A stretch of 64,000 bases of DNA from positions 310,001 to 374,000 of the forward strand of contig NZ_JAHWZX010000001.1 of NCBI RefSeq assembly GCF_019351405.1, in the 5' to 3' direction. Positions 1 to 6,890 of this stretch are shown one piece after another. Below the pieces are notes generated by a model. That model was not told the origin of the DNA, did not search any database, and was given only the letters and a program-made list of their open reading frames with translations. Positions within the stretch are counted from its first letter, which is position 1. Every line of letters starts with the position of its first letter. The position numbers were made by a program, and so were the translations under genes. Source of the DNA: Stakelama flava (lineage in GTDB: Bacteria; Pseudomonadota; Alphaproteobacteria; Sphingomonadales; Sphingomonadaceae).

Positions 1-1783
1 GCCAGCGCCCATCGGCATTGCGTTCGCCGAGCACGGTGTAAAGCTGTCCATCGAAAGCGGTCAGGATCGCCGATTCATTGGTGGTCGTAACCGGATCGGA
101 AAAATAGCGCCGTTGCGGGTTCAGCACCGCCGTTCCGCCCCCGCGTCGGGCGGTGAGGACGCCCCCGATTGCCGACCAGTTCTTGCCCACCTGCGGCTTC
201 ACACCGGTAAAGGCCACCCGGTACGGCCCGACATCGACGCTTTGGCCAAGACGAAGCGCGACCAGCCGTTCGCGGGTAAACGCCGCTTCGGACGCCATGC
301 CGGTAACCGCCACCGCCACCCCCAGATGCGCGATCACCATGCCCCAGGTGAACAGCGGCATGCGGCGCAGATTGCGGCCCCATAATGGCGCGACGCTTGC
401 CAGCGCCAGTCCTGCGGCGAGCGCAAGCCCTGTGAGTGGCAGCGCTCCGGCCCCGGCAGTGAGGAACAGCAGCGCGGTCAGCGTCGCCAGCGCCGCCCCG
501 GCCGGAAGCGCCATGCGCCGCATCAAAAGGCGCGCATCGTCACGCCGCCAGCGGAGCATTGGCCCGGCGGCAAGCGCGATCATCAGCAGCAGCGCGACCG
601 GTCCCACGGTTTTGTCGAAGAACGGTTTTCCGACCGACAATTGCACTCCCATCGCCTGCGCAACCAGCGGATACAGTGTTCCGATCAGGACGATGCCCAG
701 AATGACGCTGAGCAGCAGGTTGTTGAGTACCAGCCCCGCCTCGCGGCTCACCGGATCGAACGTATTGCCCTGCCGCACCGTGCCGATCCGCGCGGCGAAC
801 AGCGCGAGCGCGCCGCCGATATAGATTGCCAACAGCACGAGCAGGAAGCTGCCGCGCGCAGGATCGACGGCAAAGGAATGGACACTGGTCAATATGCCCG
901 ATCGCACCAGAAACGTGCCGATCATCGACATCGAGAACGCCACCACCGCCAGCATGATCGTCCAGGCGCGCAGCCCGTCGCGCGTCGCCAGGACATTTAC
1001 CGAATGGAGCAGCGCAGTCGCGGCGAGCCAGGGCATCAGCGAGGCATTCTCGACCGGGTCCCAGAACCACCACCCACCCCAGCCGAGTTCGTAATAGGCC
1101 CAATAGCTTCCCGCCGTTATGCCCAGCGTCAGGAACAGCCACGCGCCAAGTATCCATGGCCGCATCGCGCGGGCAAAGGCCGGGCCGACCTCGCGAGTGA
1201 CCAGCGCGCCGACCGCGAAGGAAAACGCGACCGACAGGCCGACATAGCCGAAATACAGCGTGGGCGGATGAAAGGCGAGGCCGGGGTCCTGCAGCAGCGG
1301 GTTTAGGCCACGCCCGTCGGCGGGCGGCGGCCATATCCGCGCGAACGGGTTAGACGACAACAACAGGAAGGCAAAGAAGCCGAGCGCGATCAATCCTTGC
1401 GCGCCAAGCGTCGCGATCACCGTGCGACGATCAAGACGCCATTCGAAGATCGCGATGGCCGCGCCGGAAATGCCAAGGATCGTCACCCATAGCAGCATCG
1501 ATCCTTCATGGTTTCCCCATGCGCCGGCGATCTTGTACAGCAGCGGCTTCATCGAATGGCTGTTTTCGGCGACCAGCAGCACCGACATGTCCGACCGGGC
1601 GAACAGCGCGATCAACGCCGCCATCGCGAACAGCGTCAATACGCCCTGAACAACGGCGACGGGGCGAACCGCCGCCATGATATCGTCGCGATTAAAGCGA
1701 ATGCCGGTAATCGCCAGCGCGCACTGGAGCAGCGCCAGCGACGCCGCCAGCCACAAAATCGCCAGCCCCGCTTCGGCGATCAT
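1..1783 (-). CDS. ccmF: Heme lyase subunit CcmF (3' end cut by window)
   Basis: Multi-spanning inner-membrane protein of cytochrome c maturation System I, which with CcmH attaches heme from holo-CcmE to apocytochrome c. The translated frame starts MIAEAGLAILWLAASLALLQ and holds the tryptophan-rich WWD-type motif GWGGWWFWDPVENAS in a periplasmic loop, the family signature. About 594 residues are visible and the family is usually near 650, so only the C-terminus is lost past the window edge. The ATG overlaps the ccmE stop as ATGA, so it is the last visible gene of a translationally coupled ccmC-D-E-F operon. Confidence 0.93.
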   Translation of the reverse strand, partial: MIAEAGLAILWLAASLALLQCALAITGIRFNRDDIMAAVRPVAVVQGVLTLFAMAALIALFARSDMSVLLVAENSHSMKPLLYKIAGAWGNHEGSMLLWVTILGISGAAIAIFEWRLDRRTVIATLGAQGLIALGFFAFLLLSSNPFARIWPPPADGRGLNPLLQDPGLAFHPPTLYFGYVGLSVAFSFAVGALVTREVGPAFARAMRPWILGAWLFLTLGITAGSYWAYYELGWGGWWFWDPVENASLMPWLAATALLHSVNVLATRDGLRAWTIMLAVVAFSMSMIGTFLVRSGILTSVHSFAVDPARGSFLLVLLAIYIGGALALFAARIGTVRQGNTFDPVSREAGLVLNNLLLSVILGIVLIGTLYPLVAQAMGVQLSVGKPFFDKTVGPVALLLMIALAAGPMLRWRRDDARLLMRRMALPAGAALATLTALLFLTAGAGALPLTGLALAAGLALASVAPLWGRNLRRMPLFTWGMVIAHLGVAVAVTGMASEAAFTRERLVALRLGQSVDVGPYRVAFTGVKPQVGKNWSAIGGVLTARRGGGTAVLNPQRRYFSDPVTTTNESAILTAFDGQLYTVLGERNADGRW

Positions 1784-2214
1784 GGCTTCAGGCTTTCCGT
1801 CTTGTGCATTTTGCCCGCCATTTGCGGGGGCATATAGCGTTCGTCATGTTTGGCGAGCAGCGTATCGGCGGTGAACCCGCCATCGGCACGGAAATGCCCT
1901 TCGGCGACGACGCCGGATCCTTCGCGGAACAGATCGGGGGTTACGCCGGTGAAACGGACCGGAACGCTGGCCTTTCCATCGGTCACGACGAAGCGAATGG
2001 TGACGCCGTCGCCTTGGCGTTCGACCGATCCCTGCTTCACCATGCCGCCCAGCCGCACCGAACGGTTTGGATCGGGCAGATGGCCGACGATATCGGCGGG
2101 GGCATAGAAAAACGCCGCCTCGTCGCGCAACGCCGACAGCGCCAGCGCGCTCGCGCCGAATATGGCGAGAAGCGCCAGCCCGGCGAGGACGAACCGCTGA
2201 TGCTTCGGCTTCAT
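1780..2214 (-). CDS. ccmE: Cytochrome c maturation heme chaperone CcmE
   Basis: Membrane-anchored periplasmic chaperone of 144 residues that carries heme covalently from CcmC to CcmF. It begins MKPKHQRFVLAGLALLAIFG, a short basic head and one N-terminal membrane anchor. A beta-barrel domain follows, with the heme-attachment motif LLAKHDERYMPP near the C-terminus; the His is the family's covalent heme ligand and the Tyr the axial ligand. The start was chosen because its ATG overlaps the ccmD stop as ATGA and because an upstream start would only add ccmD-frame sequence. Confidence 0.95.
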   Translation of the reverse strand: MKPKHQRFVLAGLALLAIFGASALALSALRDEAAFFYAPADIVGHLPDPNRSVRLGGMVKQGSVERQGDGVTIRFVVTDGKASVPVRFTGVTPDLFREGSGVVAEGHFRADGGFTADTLLAKHDERYMPPQMAGKMHKTESLKP

Positions 2215-2339
2215 CGGCGGCGAAGCGCCTCTACCGCGCGCTCGGCACGGCGCATCGCGCGCCAGCTCACACCTGCTATCCCGGCCATGCCGATGCCCAT
2301 AATCGCATAAGCGCCGACGACAAACGGCCAGGGATTCAT
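2211..2339 (-). CDS. ccmD: Small heme exporter subunit CcmD
   Basis: A 42-residue membrane protein starting MNPWPFVVGAYAIMGIG, with one transmembrane segment followed by a strongly basic tail (RAMRRAERAVEALRRR). This is the usual CcmD form; it helps release holo-CcmE from the CcmABC complex. It overlaps ccmC upstream and ccmE downstream by ATGA, so position, size and topology identify it although such small proteins carry little sequence signature. Confidence 0.88.
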   Translation of the reverse strand: MNPWPFVVGAYAIMGIGMAGIAGVSWRAMRRAERAVEALRRR

Positions 2340-3061
2340 GCCGCCGCCATGCGGCGCATACGCGCTTCCGCTTTTTGCAGGCCAAGCGCAGCGCGCATCC
2401 GCATCAGCACGATCGCTGCGAAAAACAGGGTGAAACCCGACAAGGTGAACCATAGCGGCCAGAGCATCGAAGGAGCGATCGTCGAACCCGTCAGCCCGAT
2501 ACTCTGCCCCTGATGCAGCGTATGCCACCACACCACCGAATAGCGAATGACCGGCAGCAAGACCGTACCGGCGATACCGAACACCGCCGGGATGCGGCCA
2601 TCGCCGCCGCGATCGGCATCAGCGCGCGCCAGCGCGATATAGGCGATGTAGACGAAAAACAGCAGCAGCATCGACGTCAGCCGCCCGTCCCACTGCCACC
2701 AGGTGCCCCAGGTCGGCCGCCCCCAGATCGATCCGGTGACAAGGCACAGCGCCGCGAACAGCGCGCCGGGAACCGCCATCGCGCGCGCGGCGATCGCGGC
2801 CAGCGGATGGCGCCAGACCAGATAGGCGAAGCTTGCCACGGCCAGTCCGCCCCACCCCGCCATGCCCAGCCAGGCGGCAGGAACGTGGATATACAGGATG
2901 CGGACGGTGTCGCCCTGCAGATAATCGGGCGGCGTCCGTGTCAGCCCCGCCCAGCATCCGATCAGCGCAAGAACGACCCCGCACCAGAAGCACAACGGCG
3001 TCAGCGGACGCGCGAGTTTCAGGAAGCGCGCTGGATTCGCAAGGGCGTGGAGGATCGGCAC
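2336..3061 (-). CDS. ccmC: Heme transporter/handling protein CcmC
   Basis: Six-helix inner-membrane protein that loads heme onto CcmE. The WWD motif region reads RPTWGTWWQWDGRL, and conserved periplasmic histidines occur (YIHVPAAW, WWHTLHQGQS). The start is uncertain. The family normally begins just before the HALANPARF segment, which here favours a GTG at 3061 (241 residues) lacking a clear ribosome site. An ATG at 3154 would add 31 residues that do not resemble the family and would lie only 27 bases from the divergent gene at 3182. First visible gene of the ccmC-D-E-F operon. Confidence 0.9.
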   Translation of the reverse strand: MPILHALANPARFLKLARPLTPLCFWCGVVLALIGCWAGLTRTPPDYLQGDTVRILYIHVPAAWLGMAGWGGLAVASFAYLVWRHPLAAIAARAMAVPGALFAALCLVTGSIWGRPTWGTWWQWDGRLTSMLLLFFVYIAYIALARADADRGGDGRIPAVFGIAGTVLLPVIRYSVVWWHTLHQGQSIGLTGSTIAPSMLWPLWFTLSGFTLFFAAIVLMRMRAALGLQKAEARMRRMAAA

Positions 3062-3181
3062 GGCACAGCCGGGGTAATCGATTGAAGCCCGCGATTCCAG
3101 CCATAAGCGGGCGGGCTCGCCCCAGGCCCCGTAATTGTGATAGGCTGGCGCCATAAAAGAAAGAATGTCGCAGGAGGGAAT

Positions 3182-3385
3182 ATGCACGAACGGCAGGGGC
3201 CGCGAATGCGTCGCGGCACGAGAATCGTCCTCGCCGTCGCGCTTGGCGTGGCGATGGGCATCGCTTTCGGCAACGCGGCTGTCGGAATAGCAGTCGGGGT
3301 GTCGCTGGTCGTCGCCTGCGCGGCTATTCCGGGCGAACGTGGCGACACGCATGGCGGGGAAGCAGCCGAACCATATTCGTCATGA
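3182..3385 (+). CDS. Small glycine-rich membrane protein, unknown function
   Basis: A 67-residue protein with a basic head (MHERQGPRMRRGTR) and a hydrophobic stretch of about 35 residues rich in Gly and Ala (VALGVAMGIAFGNAAVGIAV), probably a tight helical hairpin of the glycine-zipper kind, then a polar tail. A strong ribosome site (aggaggga) sits 5 to 10 bases before the ATG, which is the main reason to believe it. It is divergent from ccmC. Function is not recognised; small proteins of this type are often predicted in sphingomonads. Confidence 0.6.
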   Translation: MHERQGPRMRRGTRIVLAVALGVAMGIAFGNAAVGIAVGVSLVVACAAIPGERGDTHGGEAAEPYSS

Positions 3386-3429
3386 TCGAATAATGGCGAC
3401 GTGCCGTACCCGTCACGCACTGCCTCCAT

Positions 3430-3548
3430 CGTCATCGCGAGAAGCGGCGCGACGCGGCGATCCAGCAACAACAGGTTATATAGCGCGGTTATCTGAATCC
3501 CCGCGCCTCTACAGGGCTTGCAATGTCGCTATTGCGAGGGGTTCAGAT
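3430..3548. repeat. Intergenic palindromic repeat (REP-like)
   Basis: The gap between the small membrane gene and the dehydrogenase holds gtcatcgcgagaagcg, resembling the dispersed GTCATTGCGAG-type elements common in sphingomonads and other alphaproteobacteria. It is followed by an inverted repeat, atctgaatcccc (3491-3502) against ggggttcagat (3538-3548), off by a single base. It could form a cruciform or RNA hairpin. No gene is seen in 3386-3582. Confidence 0.45.
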
Positions 3549-3582
3549 CAACGTAATTGGGAGAGGGCAGCGCCCCGCCGGC

Positions 3583-4635
3583 TCAGCCGCGACCGATAAG
3601 CCGCTGCGCGATACGGTCCGCGACCTCGGCATGCGTCGCGCCGCTGCGTTCGCTTTCGTCCCATACCTCGACCAGTCGCAGCGGAATCCGATCGATCCGC
3701 GCCTCGACTTCCGCGCGGTCGCCCTGACCGAGATATTCCAGCCCGACATTGATGATGCCGCCTGCGTTGATGACATAGTCGGGGGCGTACAGGATGCCAC
3801 GATCGAACAGCCGCGCGCCGTCGGCGCGAAGCGCAAGCTGGTTATTCGCGCCGCCCGCCACCGCCTTGCACTGAAGCGCGTCGATCGTCCGCTCATCCAG
3901 GATCGCGCCCAGCGCGTTGGGGCTGACGATATCGGCTTCCTGCATCAGGATTTCGGCCGGGTCGGCGGTCTTCGCACCAAGTTCGTCGGCAAGTTTCGCC
4001 GCCCGGTCGGTCGCGACGTCTGCGATGGTCAGCACCGCGCCGTCCGCCGCCAGCTTGCGTGCCAGCGTGCCGCCAACGCTGCCGACGCCCTGAATCGCGA
4101 CGCGGACGCCCTTCATCGAATCCGCGCCCAGCGCGCGCTTCGCCGCTGCCTTAACGCCCAGATAAATGCCGTGCGCGGTAAACGGGCCGGGATCGCCGCC
4201 CGCAGCGCCTTCCCCGACCGGCAGGCCCGATACGTGGCGCGTCTGCGTCGCGATGACTTTCATTCGCGCTTCGGACATGCCGACATCCTCGGCAGTCACA
4301 TATTTGCCGGCGAGCGATTCGACCGACCGGCCGAATGCTTCAAGCTGTTCGGTGGTGATGACGTCGCCCTGCTTTTCGGCAAGCACCACGCCCTTGCCCC
4401 CGCCCATCGGCAGATTGGCCATCGCGTTCTTGTAGCTCATCCCCCGCGAAAGGCGCAGCGCGTCGGTGATCGCCGCGCGCGGATCGGCATAATGCCAGAA
4501 ACGGACTCCACCCGCCGCCGGGCCGAGATGCGTGGAATGGATTGCGATTACCGCCCGAAGCCCCGATTCGGGGTCGGTGAACAGGTGAACGCCTTCATGA
4601 TCGTCGAAGTCGGGAAAGCCCCAGTCGGTCTGCAC
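3583..4635 (-). CDS. Glu/Leu/Phe/Val dehydrogenase family protein
   Basis: NAD-dependent amino-acid dehydrogenase of the leucine/valine dehydrogenase type, converting a branched-chain amino acid and its 2-oxo acid with release or uptake of ammonia. The N-terminal domain has the substrate-binding GGVRFW segment and the catalytic-lysine motif MGGGKGVVL; the C-terminal Rossmann domain has VAIQGVGSVGG. A GTG at 4635 gives 350 residues, matching the family; any earlier start would run into tRNA-His. The exact substrate cannot be told from sequence alone. Confidence 0.88.
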   Translation of the reverse strand: MQTDWGFPDFDDHEGVHLFTDPESGLRAVIAIHSTHLGPAAGGVRFWHYADPRAAITDALRLSRGMSYKNAMANLPMGGGKGVVLAEKQGDVITTEQLEAFGRSVESLAGKYVTAEDVGMSEARMKVIATQTRHVSGLPVGEGAAGGDPGPFTAHGIYLGVKAAAKRALGADSMKGVRVAIQGVGSVGGTLARKLAADGAVLTIADVATDRAAKLADELGAKTADPAEILMQEADIVSPNALGAILDERTIDALQCKAVAGGANNQLALRADGARLFDRGILYAPDYVINAGGIINVGLEYLGQGDRAEVEARIDRIPLRLVEVWDESERSGATHAEVADRIAQRLIGRG

Positions 4636-4679
4636 GGCGGTTGTCCGGATCGCTGAAAATTGGCGCGAATGCGCGAAAA

Positions 4680-4757
4680 TGGGGCGACCGATGGGACTTG
4701 AACCCACGACCCCTGGTACCACAAACCAGTGCTCTAACCAACTGAGCTACGATCGCC
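4680..4757 (-). tRNA. tRNA-His (GTG anticodon)
   Basis: On the minus strand the cloverleaf reads with acceptor GCGATCG/CGGTCGC, D-arm GCTCAGTTGGTTAGAGC, anticodon arm CTGGT-TTGTGGT-ACCAG (anticodon GTG) and T-arm GTGGG-TTCAAGT-CCCAT. The DNA encodes the extra G at -1 (4757), opposite C73 (4683), and the terminal CCA. The dehydrogenase gene starts 44 bases after the 3' end. Confidence 0.95.
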
Positions 4758-4803
4758 GTGAAGCAGCGCGCTTAGCGGCAGGATGTCGCCGCCGTCAAGC
4801 ATA

Positions 4804-6006
4804 TCAGGCAGCAACCATGCTGCTTCTTGTAATTCGGATCGCTTCGGCCGGGGTGGTTTCGCCTTCGCGCACCAGTGCGCGTGCCGCCGCGCCCAGATTC
4901 GGCGTATTCAGAAAAGCATGCCGGGCAAGGATCGCCGCATCGCCGCCCACACCGATCAGGCGGCGGAGCGCATCGTCGGCCCGCACGACCTCCATCGCCG
5001 CAATTTCACCTGAAAAACCGCTTCCCCGACAGCGCCCGCATCCCACCGCGCGGAACACCATCGCGCCGGCATCGAAGCCCAGCAGCGCCGCATCCGACCG
5101 GCTGGCCTGAACCGGCTGCTTGCACGCACCGCACAGCCGCCGCAGCGCGCGTTGCGCAATGACCGCGCGTAGCACGCAGGCGAGATCGAAGCGGTCGGGC
5201 TTTCGCGGCGCAACCAGCGAAATCGCGCCCAGCGCATCGCCCGACGAAACTCCGGCGACGACCAGCCGCGATCCGGCGGCCGACATCGCCATGCGGACCG
5301 ATTCTGCGCTTTGAAGCGTGTCGATCAGCAGCGTGTCAGCGGCCACCCGCTCGGCACAGGCAAGCGCGGCGTGAAGCGATATTTGCCGGTCATGGTGCAA
5401 TCGGTCGAGCGAAAGCACCGCGCGGCCGGCGGCACGGTGGTGATCGCCCAGCGCGGCGATGGTGCGCGCCCTTCCGTGCGCATCCGGATCGGCAACGAGG
5501 ACCAGTCCGGTGCGGCGATCCATGGCATGCGCCACACGTTCGGCGAACTGATGCGGCACGCCCGTGATGGACAGTGCGAAGGCGGGCGGTTCGGAGGCAG
5601 GGAGCCGAACAAGCATTATCACGTCGTCGCCCGCAACCACCCGTTCCAGCGCAAGCGCTTCTTCGTCGGCCAGCAGGGCGAGCCGCTTCAGAACGGCAGC
5701 GCCCAATGCCCGATCCAACGCAGCCACGCGGCGGATAGCGCCGTCCGGCCAAAGCGCATCAATCACAAGCTGCGGCTGCCCGGCATATAGCCGCAGCGCC
5801 TGCGTACCCGCACGTGCCGCCGCCGTCATGAGCGAATGCACGATGGCGTCAGCACGTTCGTCGGCGTTTTCACCATCGCGCGCGCGCAAAAATACAGCTT
5901 CACTCAGCGGTGCGGTAATCGGGTCGAGCATCGGCCGCTGCGCGCGCCCGCCAATCGGCGGAACGTCGATACACCCATCCGTTCCGCGCTTCGCCCGCGC
6001 TGCCAT
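4804..6006 (-). CDS. Degenerate GspE/PilB-like ATPase (probable pseudo-enzyme)
   Basis: A 400-residue homologue of type II secretion/type IV pilus ATPases. Fold landmarks remain: the GLVLV strand, the SAESVRMAMSAAG stretch matching the Asp-box/Walker B region, GDALGAI, and the four-cysteine zinc site LCGACK...CGRCRGSG (C292, C295, C323, C326) typical of GspE. The Walker A, normally G-P-T-G-S-G-K-T, reads ADPDAHGRAR (about 172-181): Lys is Arg and the Thr is lost. The histidine box is also gone. ATP hydrolysis is therefore unlikely. A ggagga ribosome site supports the start at 6006. No other secretion genes are nearby. Confidence 0.75.
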   Translation of the reverse strand: MAARAKRGTDGCIDVPPIGGRAQRPMLDPITAPLSEAVFLRARDGENADERADAIVHSLMTAAARAGTQALRLYAGQPQLVIDALWPDGAIRRVAALDRALGAAVLKRLALLADEEALALERVVAGDDVIMLVRLPASEPPAFALSITGVPHQFAERVAHAMDRRTGLVLVADPDAHGRARTIAALGDHHRAAGRAVLSLDRLHHDRQISLHAALACAERVAADTLLIDTLQSAESVRMAMSAAGSRLVVAGVSSGDALGAISLVAPRKPDRFDLACVLRAVIAQRALRRLCGACKQPVQASRSDAALLGFDAGAMVFRAVGCGRCRGSGFSGEIAAMEVVRADDALRRLIGVGGDAAILARHAFLNTPNLGAAARALVREGETTPAEAIRITRSSMVAA

Positions 6007-6140
6007 GCGCGCTCTCCTCCGGCACTTTCGGGAGAAAAGGCTATTGCGGATATTTTTCGCTTCCGTGACAGCGATGCAAAATCGCGGCGACCAGTGGAAA
6101 CGGGCTTTGCATCGGCCCGGCCCTTGCCCACATTGCGCGG

Positions 6141-6818
6141 ATGACCGTACCGTCCATGTCCGCCGCCCGCGCTCCCGACCTTGGCTCCGGCTATCCGATC
6201 GAACCGGTGATCGATCATCTTTCGACCCAGCAACGGGTACAAAAGGTGCCAAGCCCGAAGCTGACTCTGTTCGTGCGCAAACAGTTCCTCGAACCGGCGC
6301 TTTGTCAGTCTTTGATGGACCGGATCGATGCGAAGCGGCGTCCCTCGACGGTGGGCGACGATAATGGCGACCCCGGTTTCCGTACCAGCGAGACCTGCGA
6401 TCTGGCGTCGGAGGATGCGGTTGTCGCCGAACTCGACAAGCGTATTACCGCGTTCACCGGCCTTGACCCGCTTCACGGCGAACCGGTGCAGGGGCAGCGC
6501 TATGCCGTCGGACAGGAGTTCAAGGCGCACACCGATTATTTCGAACCGACGGGGCAGGATTACGACAAATATTGCCGCGTTGCCGGGCAGCGAACCTGGA
6601 CCGTGATGATTTACCTGAACGAACCGGACGCCGGTGGCGCGACCCGGTTCAAGGTCATCGACAAGATCGTGAAACCCGAAACCGGAAAGCTGCTCGCCTG
6701 GAGCAACCTTCGCGCCGATGGCAGCCCCAATGCGGCCACGCTCCACCACGCGATGAAGGTACGCGCGGGCACCAAATATGTCGTCACCAAATGGTTTCGC
6801 GAGCGCCACTGGGGATAG
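6141..6818 (+). CDS. 2OG-Fe(II) oxygenase, prolyl 4-hydroxylase type
   Basis: A 225-residue cytoplasmic dioxygenase using 2-oxoglutarate and Fe(II). The metal triad is visible: HTD at H130/D132, and a distal His in TLHHAMKV (202/203); K212 in GTKYVVTKWF is the likely 2-oxoglutarate anchor. Sequence near GQRYAVGQEFKAHTDYF and MIYLNEP-GGATRF is typical of bacterial P4H-like proteins. The substrate is unknown; proline in proteins or small peptides is possible. The gene is divergent from the GspE-like gene and convergent with the TonB receptor. Confidence 0.85.
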   Translation: MTVPSMSAARAPDLGSGYPIEPVIDHLSTQQRVQKVPSPKLTLFVRKQFLEPALCQSLMDRIDAKRRPSTVGDDNGDPGFRTSETCDLASEDAVVAELDKRITAFTGLDPLHGEPVQGQRYAVGQEFKAHTDYFEPTGQDYDKYCRVAGQRTWTVMIYLNEPDAGGATRFKVIDKIVKPETGKLLAWSNLRADGSPNAATLHHAMKVRAGTKYVVTKWFRERHWG

Positions 6819-6852
6819 ACGCTCCGTACCTGCCCCGGCGATCGATACAAAA

Positions 6853-6878
6853 CAGGCCCCGGACCATTGCGGGGCCTG
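6853..6878. terminator. Bidirectional hairpin between convergent genes
   Basis: Perfect 9-base inverted repeat caggccccg/cggggcctg with an 8-base loop, lying between the oxygenase stop (6818) and the TonB receptor stop (6891). It lacks a long T tract, so termination strength is uncertain. Confidence 0.6.
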
Positions 6879-6890
6879 CACCTGCCCAAA

